Positions 44,201 to 52,435 of a stretch of DNA of 64,000 nt are shown piece by piece (the stretch's first letter is position 1; each line of letters begins with the position of its first letter). The translations under genes were made by a program, and so were the position numbers. The DNA comes from Aminobacter aminovorans (GTDB taxonomy: Bacteria > Pseudomonadota > Alphaproteobacteria > Rhizobiales > Rhizobiaceae), in contig NZ_UFSM01000003.1 in the NCBI RefSeq assembly GCF_900445235.1, positions 62,001 to 126,000 of the forward strand, given 5' to 3'. Under the pieces are notes generated by a model. It was not told the origin of the DNA and made no database searches. It was given only the letters and a program-made list of their open reading frames with translations.

Positions 44201-45187
44201 TCAGCCGCCGAACAGGCCGGAGAACTTGGCCTTGTCGGCTTCGATCTTCTCGACGATCGCCTTGACATTGAAGTTCATGACCTTGACCTCGACGCCTTCT
44301 GGCAGCCAGGCAGGCCGACCGACGGAGGGCTTGGCCGGCAGGTAACCCTGATCGAGCGCCAGCCTCTGGCCGTCATCGGAGAGAATGAAGTCGACGAACT
44401 GCTTGGCGGCCGCGACGTTCTTTGCCGTCGAAAGGATGGCCACCGGTTCGGTGACGGCGGGCACGCCCTCGGACGGGAAAACGAACTCGACCGGCGAGCC
44501 CTTGGCCTTGGCATTCATCGCCATGAAGTCGACCAGGATGCCGTAAGGCTTCTCGCCGCTCGCAACTGACTTCAGCACGGCACCATTGCCACGAACCGAA
44601 ATGGTGTTGTTGGCCTTGAGCTTGTCGAAATAGTCCCAGCCATAGTCGGCATTGCCGGTGAAGCCGGAGAGCAGGTAAGCGGCGGCGCCGGAGTAGAGCG
44701 GGCTCGGCATGACGATGCCGTTGGCATAGGCAGGCTTGGCCAGATCGGCCCAATGCTCGGGCTTTTCGGCGGCGGCGGTGTTGTAGGCGATGCCTGTCGT
44801 GATCAGCTTGGAACCGAAGTACGTCTTGTCGGCGTCATAAGAATCCGCTGCAAAGCCGTCAAGCTTGGCCTCGGCATAAGGCATCAGACGGGCGTCCTTC
44901 TTCAGCAGCTCCATCGAGACAGCATCGGCGATCAGCAGGACGTCCGGCTGCGGGCTGTTTGCGGCAAACTCGGCGGCGAGCTTGGCGAGGATATCGCTGG
45001 TGCCCGAGCGGTAGACCTGCACGTCGACGTCGGGATGTACCTTCTTGAAGGCCTCGACGGTCTTGGTCGCATCGGCTTCCGGCTGCGAGGTATAAAGGGT
45101 CAACGTTTCAGCGCTGGCAGCTCCGGCAAAGAGCACCACGGCCAGGGCGAGCTGGCTTGCGGCCAGCCTGGCGAATGTCGTTTTCAT
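44201..45187 (-). CDS. ABC transporter substrate-binding protein, Fbp/AfuA type
   Basis: 328 residues from the ATG at 45187. A Sec signal peptide (LAASQLALAVVLFAGAASA) precedes the mature start ETLTLYTSQPEADA. The conserved VYRSGTSDILAKL segment fits the family-1 group that includes ferric-, phosphonate- and hexose-phosphate-binding proteins (FbpA, PhnS, AfuA). It leads an operon with permease, ATPase, metallohydrolase and SurE, behind a triple Pho box. A phosphorylated organic ligand is therefore the best guess; the ligand is not proven. Confidence 0.83.
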   Translation of the reverse strand: MKTTFARLAASQLALAVVLFAGAASAETLTLYTSQPEADATKTVEAFKKVHPDVDVQVYRSGTSDILAKLAAEFAANSPQPDVLLIADAVSMELLKKDARLMPYAEAKLDGFAADSYDADKTYFGSKLITTGIAYNTAAAEKPEHWADLAKPAYANGIVMPSPLYSGAAAYLLSGFTGNADYGWDYFDKLKANNTISVRGNGAVLKSVASGEKPYGILVDFMAMNAKAKGSPVEFVFPSEGVPAVTEPVAILSTAKNVAAAKQFVDFILSDDGQRLALDQGYLPAKPSVGRPAWLPEGVEVKVMNFNVKAIVEKIEADKAKFSGLFGG

Positions 45188-45261
45188 GAAACCTCCTGTT
45201 GTGTCCACACATGGCAAGTCGGCTTCAGATCCGCGTGCCACGACCTCCCTACACAGCGCGT

Positions 45262-45290
45262 TTGACACTTGGGTGACGGAACGCTGACAC
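45262..45290 (-). promoter_or_regulatory. Triple Pho box upstream of the AfuA-type importer operon
   Basis: On the minus strand GTGTCAG, CCGTCAC and GTGTCAA are spaced by four bases each, an exact 11-bp period (plus-strand TGAC cores at 45263, 45274 and 45285). This fits the PhoB repeat CTGTCAT-N4. It lies 75 bases upstream of the binding-protein start and is oriented toward it. Confidence 0.65.
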
Positions 45291-45303
45291 ATTTATGATA
45301 TGA

Positions 45304-45331
45304 TCATTTGTTGCATGTCAAATACAAATGA
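45304..45331. promoter_or_regulatory. Inverted repeat, candidate SorC operator
   Basis: TCATTTGT (45304-45311) and ACAAATGA (45324-45331) form a perfect 8-bp inverted repeat with a 12-bp spacer in the region between the divergent importer operon and the SorC regulator. It lies next to the Pho box, so the promoter may have dual control. Confidence 0.6.
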
Positions 45332-45456
45332 ACATACTGCATTGCGAAATTTCTGACGTAAAAGGCGTCTCCGGCTGGACATCCAGCCCTTGCGCGAGAC
45401 AGCAGAAACGCCATTGTTCAGAATCGTCATGGCGCTGCGGGAGAGACTGGACGGGG

Positions 45457-46422
45457 ATGCGCACGAAGCAGGAAATGCCGGTCGAGCCAGGTGCCGCCAT
45501 GGTCTCGTCCGATCTCACGGTGAAGACCGCTTGGCTCTATTATGTCGAAGGCCTGACCCAGGAGCAGATTGCCGACAAGCTGAAGGTGAGCCGGGTCAAG
45601 GTGATGCGCACGCTCGCCGCCTGCACGACCGACGGCGTGGTGGTGACGACAATCAACGCCCAGACCGCCAGGCAGGTCGAACTCGAGCGAGCTTTGGAAA
45701 AGCGGTGGGGCCTCGATGCCGCAATCGTCGTGCCGACCCCCTCCGACGACGAACATCTGGAACGGGCGATCGGCCACTCGGTGGCGCTTTATCTCGACCA
45801 GCAGATGCAGGACGGCATGACGCTGGCGATTGGCGGCGGGGCCACATTGCATTCCAGCATCGGCTTCCTCAGCCGCAGGCACCTCAAGGGTGCGAGCGTC
45901 GTTGCTCTCGTCGGCAGCCTGCCGCACTCGCAGTGGATCAACCCGTCGACGGTGGCTGCCAGGGTGGCCGAGGCCTTCGACGTCGACAGCTATCAGATCA
46001 CCGCGCCTGTCATCACCCACAGCCCAGAACTGCGGGACCTGTTGTGGGCCCAGCCGGAATTGCTTGACGTACGCAAGCGCGCGGCCAAAGCCGATGTCGC
46101 CCTGCTGACCGTTGGTGAGATGTCGGCCAACGCCACCATCTTCAGACACGGCATCGTGCCGCAATCCTTCGTCGCCCCGCTCAAGGCCAAGGGCGCTGTC
46201 GCCAACATGTTGTGTTACTTCATCGACGCCGACGGCAGGATGGTCGACCACGAGGTCAATGACAGGGTCATGGCGATCGATCTCGAGGCCGTCAGCGCCG
46301 TGCCGAACCTGGTCCTTGCCGCCGGCGGCAAGCGCAAGATCCCGGCCATTCGCGCCGCCCTTGCCGCCGTCAACGCCAATGTGCTGATCACCGACAGCGA
46401 CAGCGCAGCAGCGCTGACCTAG
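45457..46422 (+). CDS. SorC/DeoR-type sugar-binding transcriptional regulator
   Basis: 321 residues from the ATG at 45457; in-frame ATGs at 45475 and 45502 are alternatives. The N-terminal helix-turn-helix (VEGLTQEQIADKLKVSRVKV) is followed by a SorC effector domain (about residues 75-320) with DGMTLAIGGGATLHS and ATIFRHGIVPQSF. SorC regulators usually sense phosphorylated sugars. The gene diverges from the AfuA-type importer, with a shared inverted repeat between them, so it probably controls that operon. Confidence 0.85.
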   Translation: MRTKQEMPVEPGAAMVSSDLTVKTAWLYYVEGLTQEQIADKLKVSRVKVMRTLAACTTDGVVVTTINAQTARQVELERALEKRWGLDAAIVVPTPSDDEHLERAIGHSVALYLDQQMQDGMTLAIGGGATLHSSIGFLSRRHLKGASVVALVGSLPHSQWINPSTVAARVAEAFDVDSYQITAPVITHSPELRDLLWAQPELLDVRKRAAKADVALLTVGEMSANATIFRHGIVPQSFVAPLKAKGAVANMLCYFIDADGRMVDHEVNDRVMAIDLEAVSAVPNLVLAAGGKRKIPAIRAALAAVNANVLITDSDSAAALT

Positions 46423-46441
46423 CTGTCCTGCGGGCAGCGGC

Positions 46442-46810
46442 TTAGAGCAGCCCTCTTTCGCGCAGAAAATCCTCGATGCCGACATGGGTCATGGCCTCGA
46501 ATTCGGCGATGGCCTCGGCCATCTTCCGGCGCTGCGCGGCGAGCAAGGTGAAGACCTGGCGCATTTCACCGGAGACGCCGAACCGGCCCCAGCGCTCGGC
46601 GATATGGCTGGGAAGGCCGATATCGGCACAGAAGGCTTCGAGGCTGCCGTAGCCGAGTTCCGTGACAAAAGCCCTCGCCGCCTCGGGCGACATGCGCTCT
46701 TCGACGGCGTGGTCATGCAGCCGCTGCGCGATAAGCCTGACGTCGGAAGGCGACGCCCTCATGACCTTGCTGACCAGGGAACGGACATTCTCCGGGTTGA
46801 AATCAGGCAT
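46442..46810 (-). CDS. Conserved-looking helical protein of unknown function
   Basis: 122 residues from the ATG at 46810 behind GGAGGTCCC; longer frames to 46906 lack a ribosome site. It is predicted all helical. GYGSLEAFCADIGLPSHIAERW with a GVSGEMRQVF continuation looks like a helix-turn-helix, followed by a charged helix QRRKMAEAIAEFEAM. I do not recognise the family. It lies between two SorC regulators and could be a small DNA-binding protein. Confidence 0.6.
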   Translation of the reverse strand: MPDFNPENVRSLVSKVMRASPSDVRLIAQRLHDHAVEERMSPEAARAFVTELGYGSLEAFCADIGLPSHIAERWGRFGVSGEMRQVFTLLAAQRRKMAEAIAEFEAMTHVGIEDFLRERGLL

Positions 46811-46926
46811 GGGACCTCCAATGGTGGCAAAGCTATCCGGTTCGTCCGGCGGCTCGTCGAGCAAGCCGCCATTCGCGATCATGCAGGTCACGCCGGTGGA
46901 TGACAAGCACGGCAGGCATTTGTAGC

Positions 46927-47940
46927 TCAGGGCGCTTCGATCATCCGCCTTGCGCTGTGTTCATCGGTGATCAGCACCGTCGGCTTGACCAGCTTCATCG
47001 CGCCGAGCAGCGCGTCGATCTTGTCTGAGCCACCCGAAGTCAGGATGCGTAACGGCGCACGCAGGATGCGGTCGACATCGACCGACATGCCGAGCTGGTT
47101 GATGGGATGGTCGACAAGCTTGCCGGCGCGGTCGAAGAAATGGAACAGAAGATCGCCGACCGCGCCCTTGGCAGCCAGCTTCTCGCGCTCGGCCTCGGTG
47201 AGGAAGCCGCCGCGATAAAAGGTCGAGGCCGAGGCAATGTCGCCGACGCTGACCAGCACCGCATCAAGCGAATCCGCGAGTGCAAAGACCTCGGACAGTC
47301 CGCAGCGCTCGATGAGCGCACGCTTGGTCTCGACGCTGTCGACCACGGCTGGGGCCGGAATGAGATAGCCGTCACCCTGGAAGGCCTGGGCAAAACGCCA
47401 GGCGAATTCGGCCGGGTTGGTGCGGCGTGCGACGCCAACGCCGCCGAGCAGCGAGATGACGCGGAAATCATTGAGTGGCTTGCCGCTGATGTAGGGCAAG
47501 GTGCCAGTGAGCGTGCGGCCCCAGCCGACGCCGACGGACATGCCCGACTTCATCGCCTCGGACAGATACGCGCCGGTTGCCGCTCCAATCGTCGGGATCG
47601 GATCCGAGCCCTCCCCCGAGAGCGGTGCGACGATGGCCCGCTGCACGCCGAACTTCTGCTCCAGCGCCCGCTCCTGGCGGACGATCTCGGACAGGTCACC
47701 TTCGATGGCAATCTTGATCTCGTTGCGCAGGCGCGCCTCGGCGAGCATGCGCACGACGGTGACGCGTCCGACGCCGAGCACCTCGGCGATGTCGTTCTGG
47801 GTCATCTGTTCGATGAAGTACATCCAGGCGGCGCGGACGCGCAGGCGGTCAGCCCGGCTGTCGGTCGGGGAACCCTCGACATCCTGAGGTGTCTCGGCGG
47901 CACGCGATTTTCCACCCGACCCTTTGACACCCTTGCTCAC
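46927..47940 (-). CDS. SorC-family sugar-binding transcriptional regulator (PTS locus)
   Basis: 337 residues. The N-terminal helix-turn-helix (FIEQMTQNDIAEVLGVGRVTVVRML in two halves, about residues 42-66) precedes a SorC ligand domain with GVGWGRTLTGTLPYI, and STFYRGGFLTEAE, which usually binds a sugar phosphate. It is about 30% like the SorC protein at 45457 by eye. As the regulator nearest the glucitol-type PTS genes it is the likely sensor of the PTS product. Its own promoter faces a divergent unknown gene. Confidence 0.85.
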   Translation of the reverse strand: MSKGVKGSGGKSRAAETPQDVEGSPTDSRADRLRVRAAWMYFIEQMTQNDIAEVLGVGRVTVVRMLAEARLRNEIKIAIEGDLSEIVRQERALEQKFGVQRAIVAPLSGEGSDPIPTIGAATGAYLSEAMKSGMSVGVGWGRTLTGTLPYISGKPLNDFRVISLLGGVGVARRTNPAEFAWRFAQAFQGDGYLIPAPAVVDSVETKRALIERCGLSEVFALADSLDAVLVSVGDIASASTFYRGGFLTEAEREKLAAKGAVGDLLFHFFDRAGKLVDHPINQLGMSVDVDRILRAPLRILTSGGSDKIDALLGAMKLVKPTVLITDEHSARRMIEAP

Positions 47941-48017
47941 GCCATTCCCCCCGTTTCATTTCACATCACTTTTCAAGGAACCGAGGCAAGGTCAAGCGGC
48001 GAGGTGTCGCGATTGAA

Positions 48018-48032
48018 TTGCACCCCGTGCAA
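48018..48032. promoter_or_regulatory. Inverted repeat between the SorC gene and a divergent gene
   Basis: TTGCAC, CCC, GTGCAA form a perfect 6-bp inverted repeat. It lies about 62 bases upstream of the gene at 48094 and about 78 bases from the SorC start, so a SorC operator is possible. Confidence 0.4.
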
Positions 48033-48093
48033 AAGAGTGCTGCAATGCCTCGAGTCTGCGGCTTCGTCATGTAACCGCAGCGGCAGCCAGGGA

Positions 48094-48876
48094 ATGCATG
48101 AGATGCTGAGAAGTCTTTCGGAAGATGTTGTCGTCAACATCAAGGATCGCCTCCGCGACATGCGCCATCTTGTCCGCTCCAGCCGCCACGACAATCCCGG
48201 CGGACCACGCCGGCCACAGATGGCCGAGCCGTTTGCGCCCCCGGCCGAGATCGAGCGCCTGCTGGGCCGTGCGGCAAGCGTGGTCGACGACACGCTGACC
48301 GTCGCCGAAACGGTTTCGCGCACGCTGCTGCCGATGGTGCGCACCGGTGACAGCGCCCGGCTGCATGGCTTCGACACCTATTTCGCAACCGGGCGCTCGG
48401 CCCCGGTCGAGGGCGAGCGCTTGTTCCGCCGCGATCTTTATGCAGCTTTCAAGGCCATGCCACGAAAGGCAGCCGGCGATGGATTGCCGCTTCACGAAGC
48501 AGGTTTCAGCCAGGCGCATCTGGCCGTCCGCAAGAAGCATGGCGGTTTGCTCACCGCCATGCACATGGCGAGCCCGGAGAGCCGGCTTGAAGCCGTCGCT
48601 GCCGTTGCCGCCGCAACGTTTGTCGAACTGCTTGCCTGCCAGCCCCTGTCTGGCGACGAGGCAATGGCACCTGCTCTCGTGCCGCTTGCGCCGATGGTTC
48701 TTGCCTCTGCCATCTTGACGCTGTCGCCGTCAGGCATGAGTGACGCCGACCTGCTGGAGGCCACCGGTCTGGCGGCGGACGCCCGCCGCGAGCGCATCCT
48801 GCGCGCACTCGACAGCGCCGAACCCATCAAGGAGCTTGGCGCCGTCTTCCGGGTGCTGCTCGCACATCTGCCCTGA
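48094..48876 (+). CDS. Protein of unknown function beside the PTS genes
   Basis: 260 residues from the ATG at 48094 (48103 is an alternative). It is helical, Ala- and Leu-rich, with a central segment RSAPVEGERLFRRDLYAAFKAM and KKHGGLLTAMHMASPESRL split in two motifs, and no signal peptide or clear membrane anchor. I do not recognise a family. It diverges from the SorC regulator and converges with the HPr-EI fusion gene with a 5-base gap, so it may belong functionally to the sugar-alcohol locus. Confidence 0.6.
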   Translation: MHEMLRSLSEDVVVNIKDRLRDMRHLVRSSRHDNPGGPRRPQMAEPFAPPAEIERLLGRAASVVDDTLTVAETVSRTLLPMVRTGDSARLHGFDTYFATGRSAPVEGERLFRRDLYAAFKAMPRKAAGDGLPLHEAGFSQAHLAVRKKHGGLLTAMHMASPESRLEAVAAVAAATFVELLACQPLSGDEAMAPALVPLAPMVLASAILTLSPSGMSDADLLEATGLAADARRERILRALDSAEPIKELGAVFRVLLAHLP

Positions 48877-48881
48877 TCCGG

Positions 48882-50864
48882 CTAGCCGCCGAGCTCGGCT
48901 ATCCGCTTCTTGGCGCGCTGGATCGAGGCCGGGCTCATCGACAGCTCGGTCAAGCCCATGCGCAGGAATTCCGGGATCAGGTCCGGCCGCCCGGCCGCCT
49001 CGCCGCACATGCCGACCATGATGCCCGCCGCTGCCCCTGCCCTTGCCGTCATCTCGATCGCCGACATGACAGCGACATTGGTCACGTCGTTGAGCTTGGC
49101 GACAGTCGGGTTCAGCCGGTCGGCGGCCATGATGTACTGGGTCAGGTCATTGGTACCGATGGAGAAGAAGGCGACTTCTTTCGCCAGCGCCGGCGCAATC
49201 AGAACCGCAGCCGGCGTCTCGATCATGACGCCAAGCTGAAATTCGCCGAAGGCTACCTTCTCCGCCGCAAGTTCGGCCTTGCAGGTTTCGATCAGCGCGC
49301 GCGTGGCGCGCACTTCCGCCACGTCGGCGACCATCGGCAGCATCACCTTGACGTTGCCATGGACGGCTGCGCGCAACAGCGCTCGCAGCTGCGGCTTGAA
49401 GATGTCGGGCCGGTCAAGGCACATGCGAATGCCGCGCCAGCCGAGGAACGGGTTCTCCTCCGGAGGAAACTCGATGCCGGAGATCGGCTTGTCGCCACCG
49501 ATGTCGAGCGTGCGCACGATAACAGGATGAGGCGCGAAGGCCTTGGCCAGCGCCGCGTAGGTCTCGGCCTGCATATCCTCGGATGGCAGGTGCATATGGC
49601 GCATGAACAGAAGCTCGGTACGGAACAGGCCGACGCCCATGGCCCCCGCCTCGCGAGCAGCGTCTATCTCTTCCAGCGAGCCGATATTGGCAGCCACTTC
49701 GATGACCGTGCCGTCGGCGCGACGCGGGGTGGTATCGCGGAACGCCTTCAGCGCCTCGCGTTCGCGGGCCGCCTCGTCGATGCGGGCGCGGAAACGGTCG
49801 AGCACCGCACCATCGGGGTCGCCGACGACATGACCACGATGGCCATCGAGCGCGATCTCGCGTGCCTTGGCGAGTTCATGCACCTGCGCGCCCATGCCGA
49901 GCACGGCAGGAATGCCATGGGCGCGGGCGATGATGGCGATGTGGGATGTAGCTCCGCCATGGCCGCAGACGATGCCGCCAATGCGCTTGAGCGGTGCGCG
50001 TGCCAGGTCCCATGCGCCGATGTCCTCGGCGATCAGGATCGCCCCCTTGGGAATGTCGTCGAGGCTGATGTCGGCCTGGCCGAGCAGCGCCAGGCAGATC
50101 TGGCGGCCGACCGCCTGCACGTCATCGGCGCGGGCGTTGAGATAGGGGTCGTCGACCTGACCGAACTGCGCGGCAATCTTGGCGGCGGCCCCGATAACCG
50201 AGGTGACCGCGTCGCTGCCGGTGTTGATGGTGGCGACAACTTCGTCGCGCAGTTCGTCGTCAGCGGCTATGTCGCGCAGCGCGGCGATGATGCCACGGTC
50301 GTTCGCCGACAGCGTGGCCGATGCCAGCGAGGCGTTCATGCGCGCCTGCACGGCTTCGACGGCCTCCGCGAAGCGAGCCAGTTCAGCGTTGATGTCGCCG
50401 GACGAAAGCGTCCGGCGTTCCGGCTTGATCTCCGGAGGGAAGTGAGCGAAGGCGGCACCGACGGCATATCCCTCGCTGGCGGCAACACCCTTCAATGCAC
50501 CTGATACCTCTTCCTCGAATGCTGCCGGCTTGGTTGGCTCGACCTTCAGGGTCACGCCAGCGGCAGAGGCAGCATCCGGCTCAGCCGGTGCCTGCTCCTC
50601 TGTGAGGCCAGCGAGCGGGTTTTCGAGATAGCCGACCAGTGCTTCCACAGCCTCTATCTCGTCAGCACCCCTTGTGCGGATCGTGACCTCGTCGTTTTCC
50701 TTGACGGCAAGCAGCATCAGCTTGACCGCGCTCTTGGCGCTGGCCGACTTGCCATCCTTGATGATCTCAACCTCGCTCTCGAAGCTCTTGGCGAGCTTGA
50801 CGAAGCGGGTCGCGGGCCGGGCATGCAGCCCTTCATGCACTCTGACGATCGTCGAGCGTTCCAT
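48882..50864 (-). CDS. HPr-Enzyme I fusion (multiphosphoryl-type PTS protein)
   Basis: 660 residues. Residues 1-90 are an HPr domain with the active-site His14 in HEGLHARPATRF. After a linker, an Enzyme I (about 125-660) shows the phosphorylation site GGATSHIAIIARAHG with His308, and the PEP-binding core VGLFRTELLFM, RTLDIGGDKPI and CGEAAGRPDL. It should take phosphate from PEP and pass it to EIIA. Such HPr-EI fusions commonly serve one dedicated sugar PTS. It is the last gene of the GutM-SrlA-SrlE-SrlB operon. The EI seems complete. Confidence 0.92.
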   Translation of the reverse strand: MERSTIVRVHEGLHARPATRFVKLAKSFESEVEIIKDGKSASAKSAVKLMLLAVKENDEVTIRTRGADEIEAVEALVGYLENPLAGLTEEQAPAEPDAASAAGVTLKVEPTKPAAFEEEVSGALKGVAASEGYAVGAAFAHFPPEIKPERRTLSSGDINAELARFAEAVEAVQARMNASLASATLSANDRGIIAALRDIAADDELRDEVVATINTGSDAVTSVIGAAAKIAAQFGQVDDPYLNARADDVQAVGRQICLALLGQADISLDDIPKGAILIAEDIGAWDLARAPLKRIGGIVCGHGGATSHIAIIARAHGIPAVLGMGAQVHELAKAREIALDGHRGHVVGDPDGAVLDRFRARIDEAAREREALKAFRDTTPRRADGTVIEVAANIGSLEEIDAAREAGAMGVGLFRTELLFMRHMHLPSEDMQAETYAALAKAFAPHPVIVRTLDIGGDKPISGIEFPPEENPFLGWRGIRMCLDRPDIFKPQLRALLRAAVHGNVKVMLPMVADVAEVRATRALIETCKAELAAEKVAFGEFQLGVMIETPAAVLIAPALAKEVAFFSIGTNDLTQYIMAADRLNPTVAKLNDVTNVAVMSAIEMTARAGAAAGIMVGMCGEAAGRPDLIPEFLRMGLTELSMSPASIQRAKKRIAELGG

Positions 50865-50913
50865 AGGCAGGTCTCTTGTTCCAGTTCAGTATGACGGGCG
50901 TGGCACGCGGCGA

Positions 50914-51294
50914 TCAGCGGCCGATGGTAATGGCAGCGCCGGTCTTGAGGGCAGCGACCAGCACTCCGCCTTCGACCGCCGAGGCGCAGATTTCGCCTGG
51001 CCGCTCGGCAGCGGCAGCGCCGTTGAAATTGATGACCACGTGGCCGATCTCGCGCACCTTGTTCCAGGCGCTGTCACCCATGGCGGTGATGGTGCCCTGG
51101 AGTTCGCCAATGGCTATTGACGCGCCGACGGCGGGCGCCGCGTCGCTTGGCCCGACTTCGGCTTTGTGCAGCACCGACACCTCGGCCAGTTCCGGCGGAG
51201 CGCCGTCAGCGAACAGGATCAGCACGCCGCCTTCGGCCAGCTCTGCCACTTCCGGTCCGATTGCCGTGATGTGCGTCTTGAGATGAACCGACAT
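50914..51294 (-). CDS. srlB: Glucitol/sorbitol PTS EIIA component (SrlB)
   Basis: 126 residues from the ATG at 51294. It is a GutA-type EIIA, with the phospho-accepting His43 in EVSVLHKAEVG, aligned with His43 of the E. coli protein, and the downstream AMGDSAWNKVREIGHVVINF, split in two. It receives phosphate from the HPr-EI fusion and passes it to SrlE. It lies between srlE and the HPr-EI gene on the minus strand. Confidence 0.88.
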   Translation of the reverse strand: MSVHLKTHITAIGPEVAELAEGGVLILFADGAPPELAEVSVLHKAEVGPSDAAPAVGASIAIGELQGTITAMGDSAWNKVREIGHVVINFNGAAAAERPGEICASAVEGGVLVAALKTGAAITIGR

Positions 51295-51375
51295 GATCGA
51301 AGCCTTTCTATGGAATCCAGGCCGATATGCCTGCCTGGACGATGTTCGGTGCCGGCCTGAACCGGCGATTGAAGA

Positions 51376-51404
51376 TGCCCGGCGGCAGCATGTGCCGCCG
51401 GGCA
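51376..51404 (-). other. Intercistronic stem-loop between srlE and srlB
   Basis: TGCCCGGCGGCA (51376-51387) and TGCCGCCGGGCA (51393-51404) form a perfect 12-bp stem with a 5-base loop and no U-run. It may adjust the ratio of the membrane and soluble PTS components. Confidence 0.65.
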
Positions 51405-51411
51405 AGGGGTA

Positions 51412-52419
51412 TCAGAACACGACCAGGCTGACCGCCCAGGCGATGAGCACCGACACCGGGCCCATAATCTGGCGGCTGATCAGAACGGCGGGAACGCCGA
51501 TCTCGATGGTCTTCGGCTTGGCCTCGCCGAGGGCCAGGCCGACCGGGACGAAGTCGCAGCCGACCTGGGTGTTGTAGGCAAACAGCGCCGGCAGTGCCAT
51601 CGCCGGCGAGATCGTGCCGTTGGCGATCTGCGGGCCGATGATCGCCACGCCGATGACCTGGGCGATGACCGCACCTGGCCCCAGAATTGGTGACAGGAAC
51701 GGCAGGCCGCAGATGGCCGAGATGACCAGCAGGCCGACGATGTTGTTGGCCAGCGGTCCCATCGGTTGGGCAAGCACGTCGCCGATGCCGGTGTACAGGA
51801 TCAGGCCGATCAGCATCGTCACGAACGCCATGAACGGCAGCACGTTGCGGACGACCTGGTCGATGGTACGGCGGCCGGCATTGAAGAAGATGTTGACGAC
51901 GCGGCCCATGACGCGGCCTACGCTGGCGATCAGGTTGATGAACCCGCCATCATTGGTCGGCACGGGGGCTGCCTTGGCCGCCGTCGCGAACGAGGTGTTG
52001 TTCGCGTTGGAGGCAGAACCTGCCGATGTCACTGCTTCCGAACCGTCGGCCATGGTGATGTCGCTTTCCTTGACGCCCGACACGTAGATGTCCTCGGTGA
52101 TGAACTGGGCGAGCGGACCCGCCTGCCCCACCGGGGTGAGGTTGACGGTAGGAATGCGCTTGCGCGGATAGACCCCGCAGCGCGCGGTGCCGCCACAGTC
52201 GACGACCACCACCGCCATCTCGCCTTCGACCGGCGGCGACTTGAAGCCGTCGACGGCTTCGGCGCCGGTCATCTCGGCGATGCGCGCAGCGACCGGGTGA
52301 ATGCCGCCACCGGTGACGGAGACGACCTTGTTGCGTTCCGGCGTCGGCTGGACGACCAGGGGACCGCCCCAGCCGCTTTTGCCGCGGGAAATCTTGACTG
52401 CCTTGTAAGACTTGGCCAT
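51412..52419 (-). CDS. srlE: Glucitol/sorbitol PTS EIIB-C component (SrlE)
   Basis: 335 residues. The N-terminal EIIB (about 1-150) contains VVVDCGGTARCGVYPRKRIP, with Cys75 and Cys81 as candidates for the phosphocysteine, and ITEDIYVSGVKESDI. The C-terminal part (about 190-335) has membrane segments such as VLPFMAFVTMLIGLILYTGI and NTQVGCDFVPVGLALGEAKP, typical of GutE. With SrlA it forms the glucitol permease that phosphorylates its substrate on entry. Confidence 0.92.
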   Translation of the reverse strand: MAKSYKAVKISRGKSGWGGPLVVQPTPERNKVVSVTGGGIHPVAARIAEMTGAEAVDGFKSPPVEGEMAVVVVDCGGTARCGVYPRKRIPTVNLTPVGQAGPLAQFITEDIYVSGVKESDITMADGSEAVTSAGSASNANNTSFATAAKAAPVPTNDGGFINLIASVGRVMGRVVNIFFNAGRRTIDQVVRNVLPFMAFVTMLIGLILYTGIGDVLAQPMGPLANNIVGLLVISAICGLPFLSPILGPGAVIAQVIGVAIIGPQIANGTISPAMALPALFAYNTQVGCDFVPVGLALGEAKPKTIEIGVPAVLISRQIMGPVSVLIAWAVSLVVF

Positions 52420-52435
52420 GTGCCCCTCCCCGCCC

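Noticed and set aside
41314..45187. Ferric iron ABC transporter
   Set aside because: Fbp-like sequence alone suggests it, but the Pho box, SurE, metallohydrolase and SorC neighbour fit a phosphorylated ligand better.
47107..48093. Upstream plus-strand extension of the unknown gene at 48094
   Set aside because: The frame is open across the antisense of the SorC gene, but the SorC protein is clearly the real product there.
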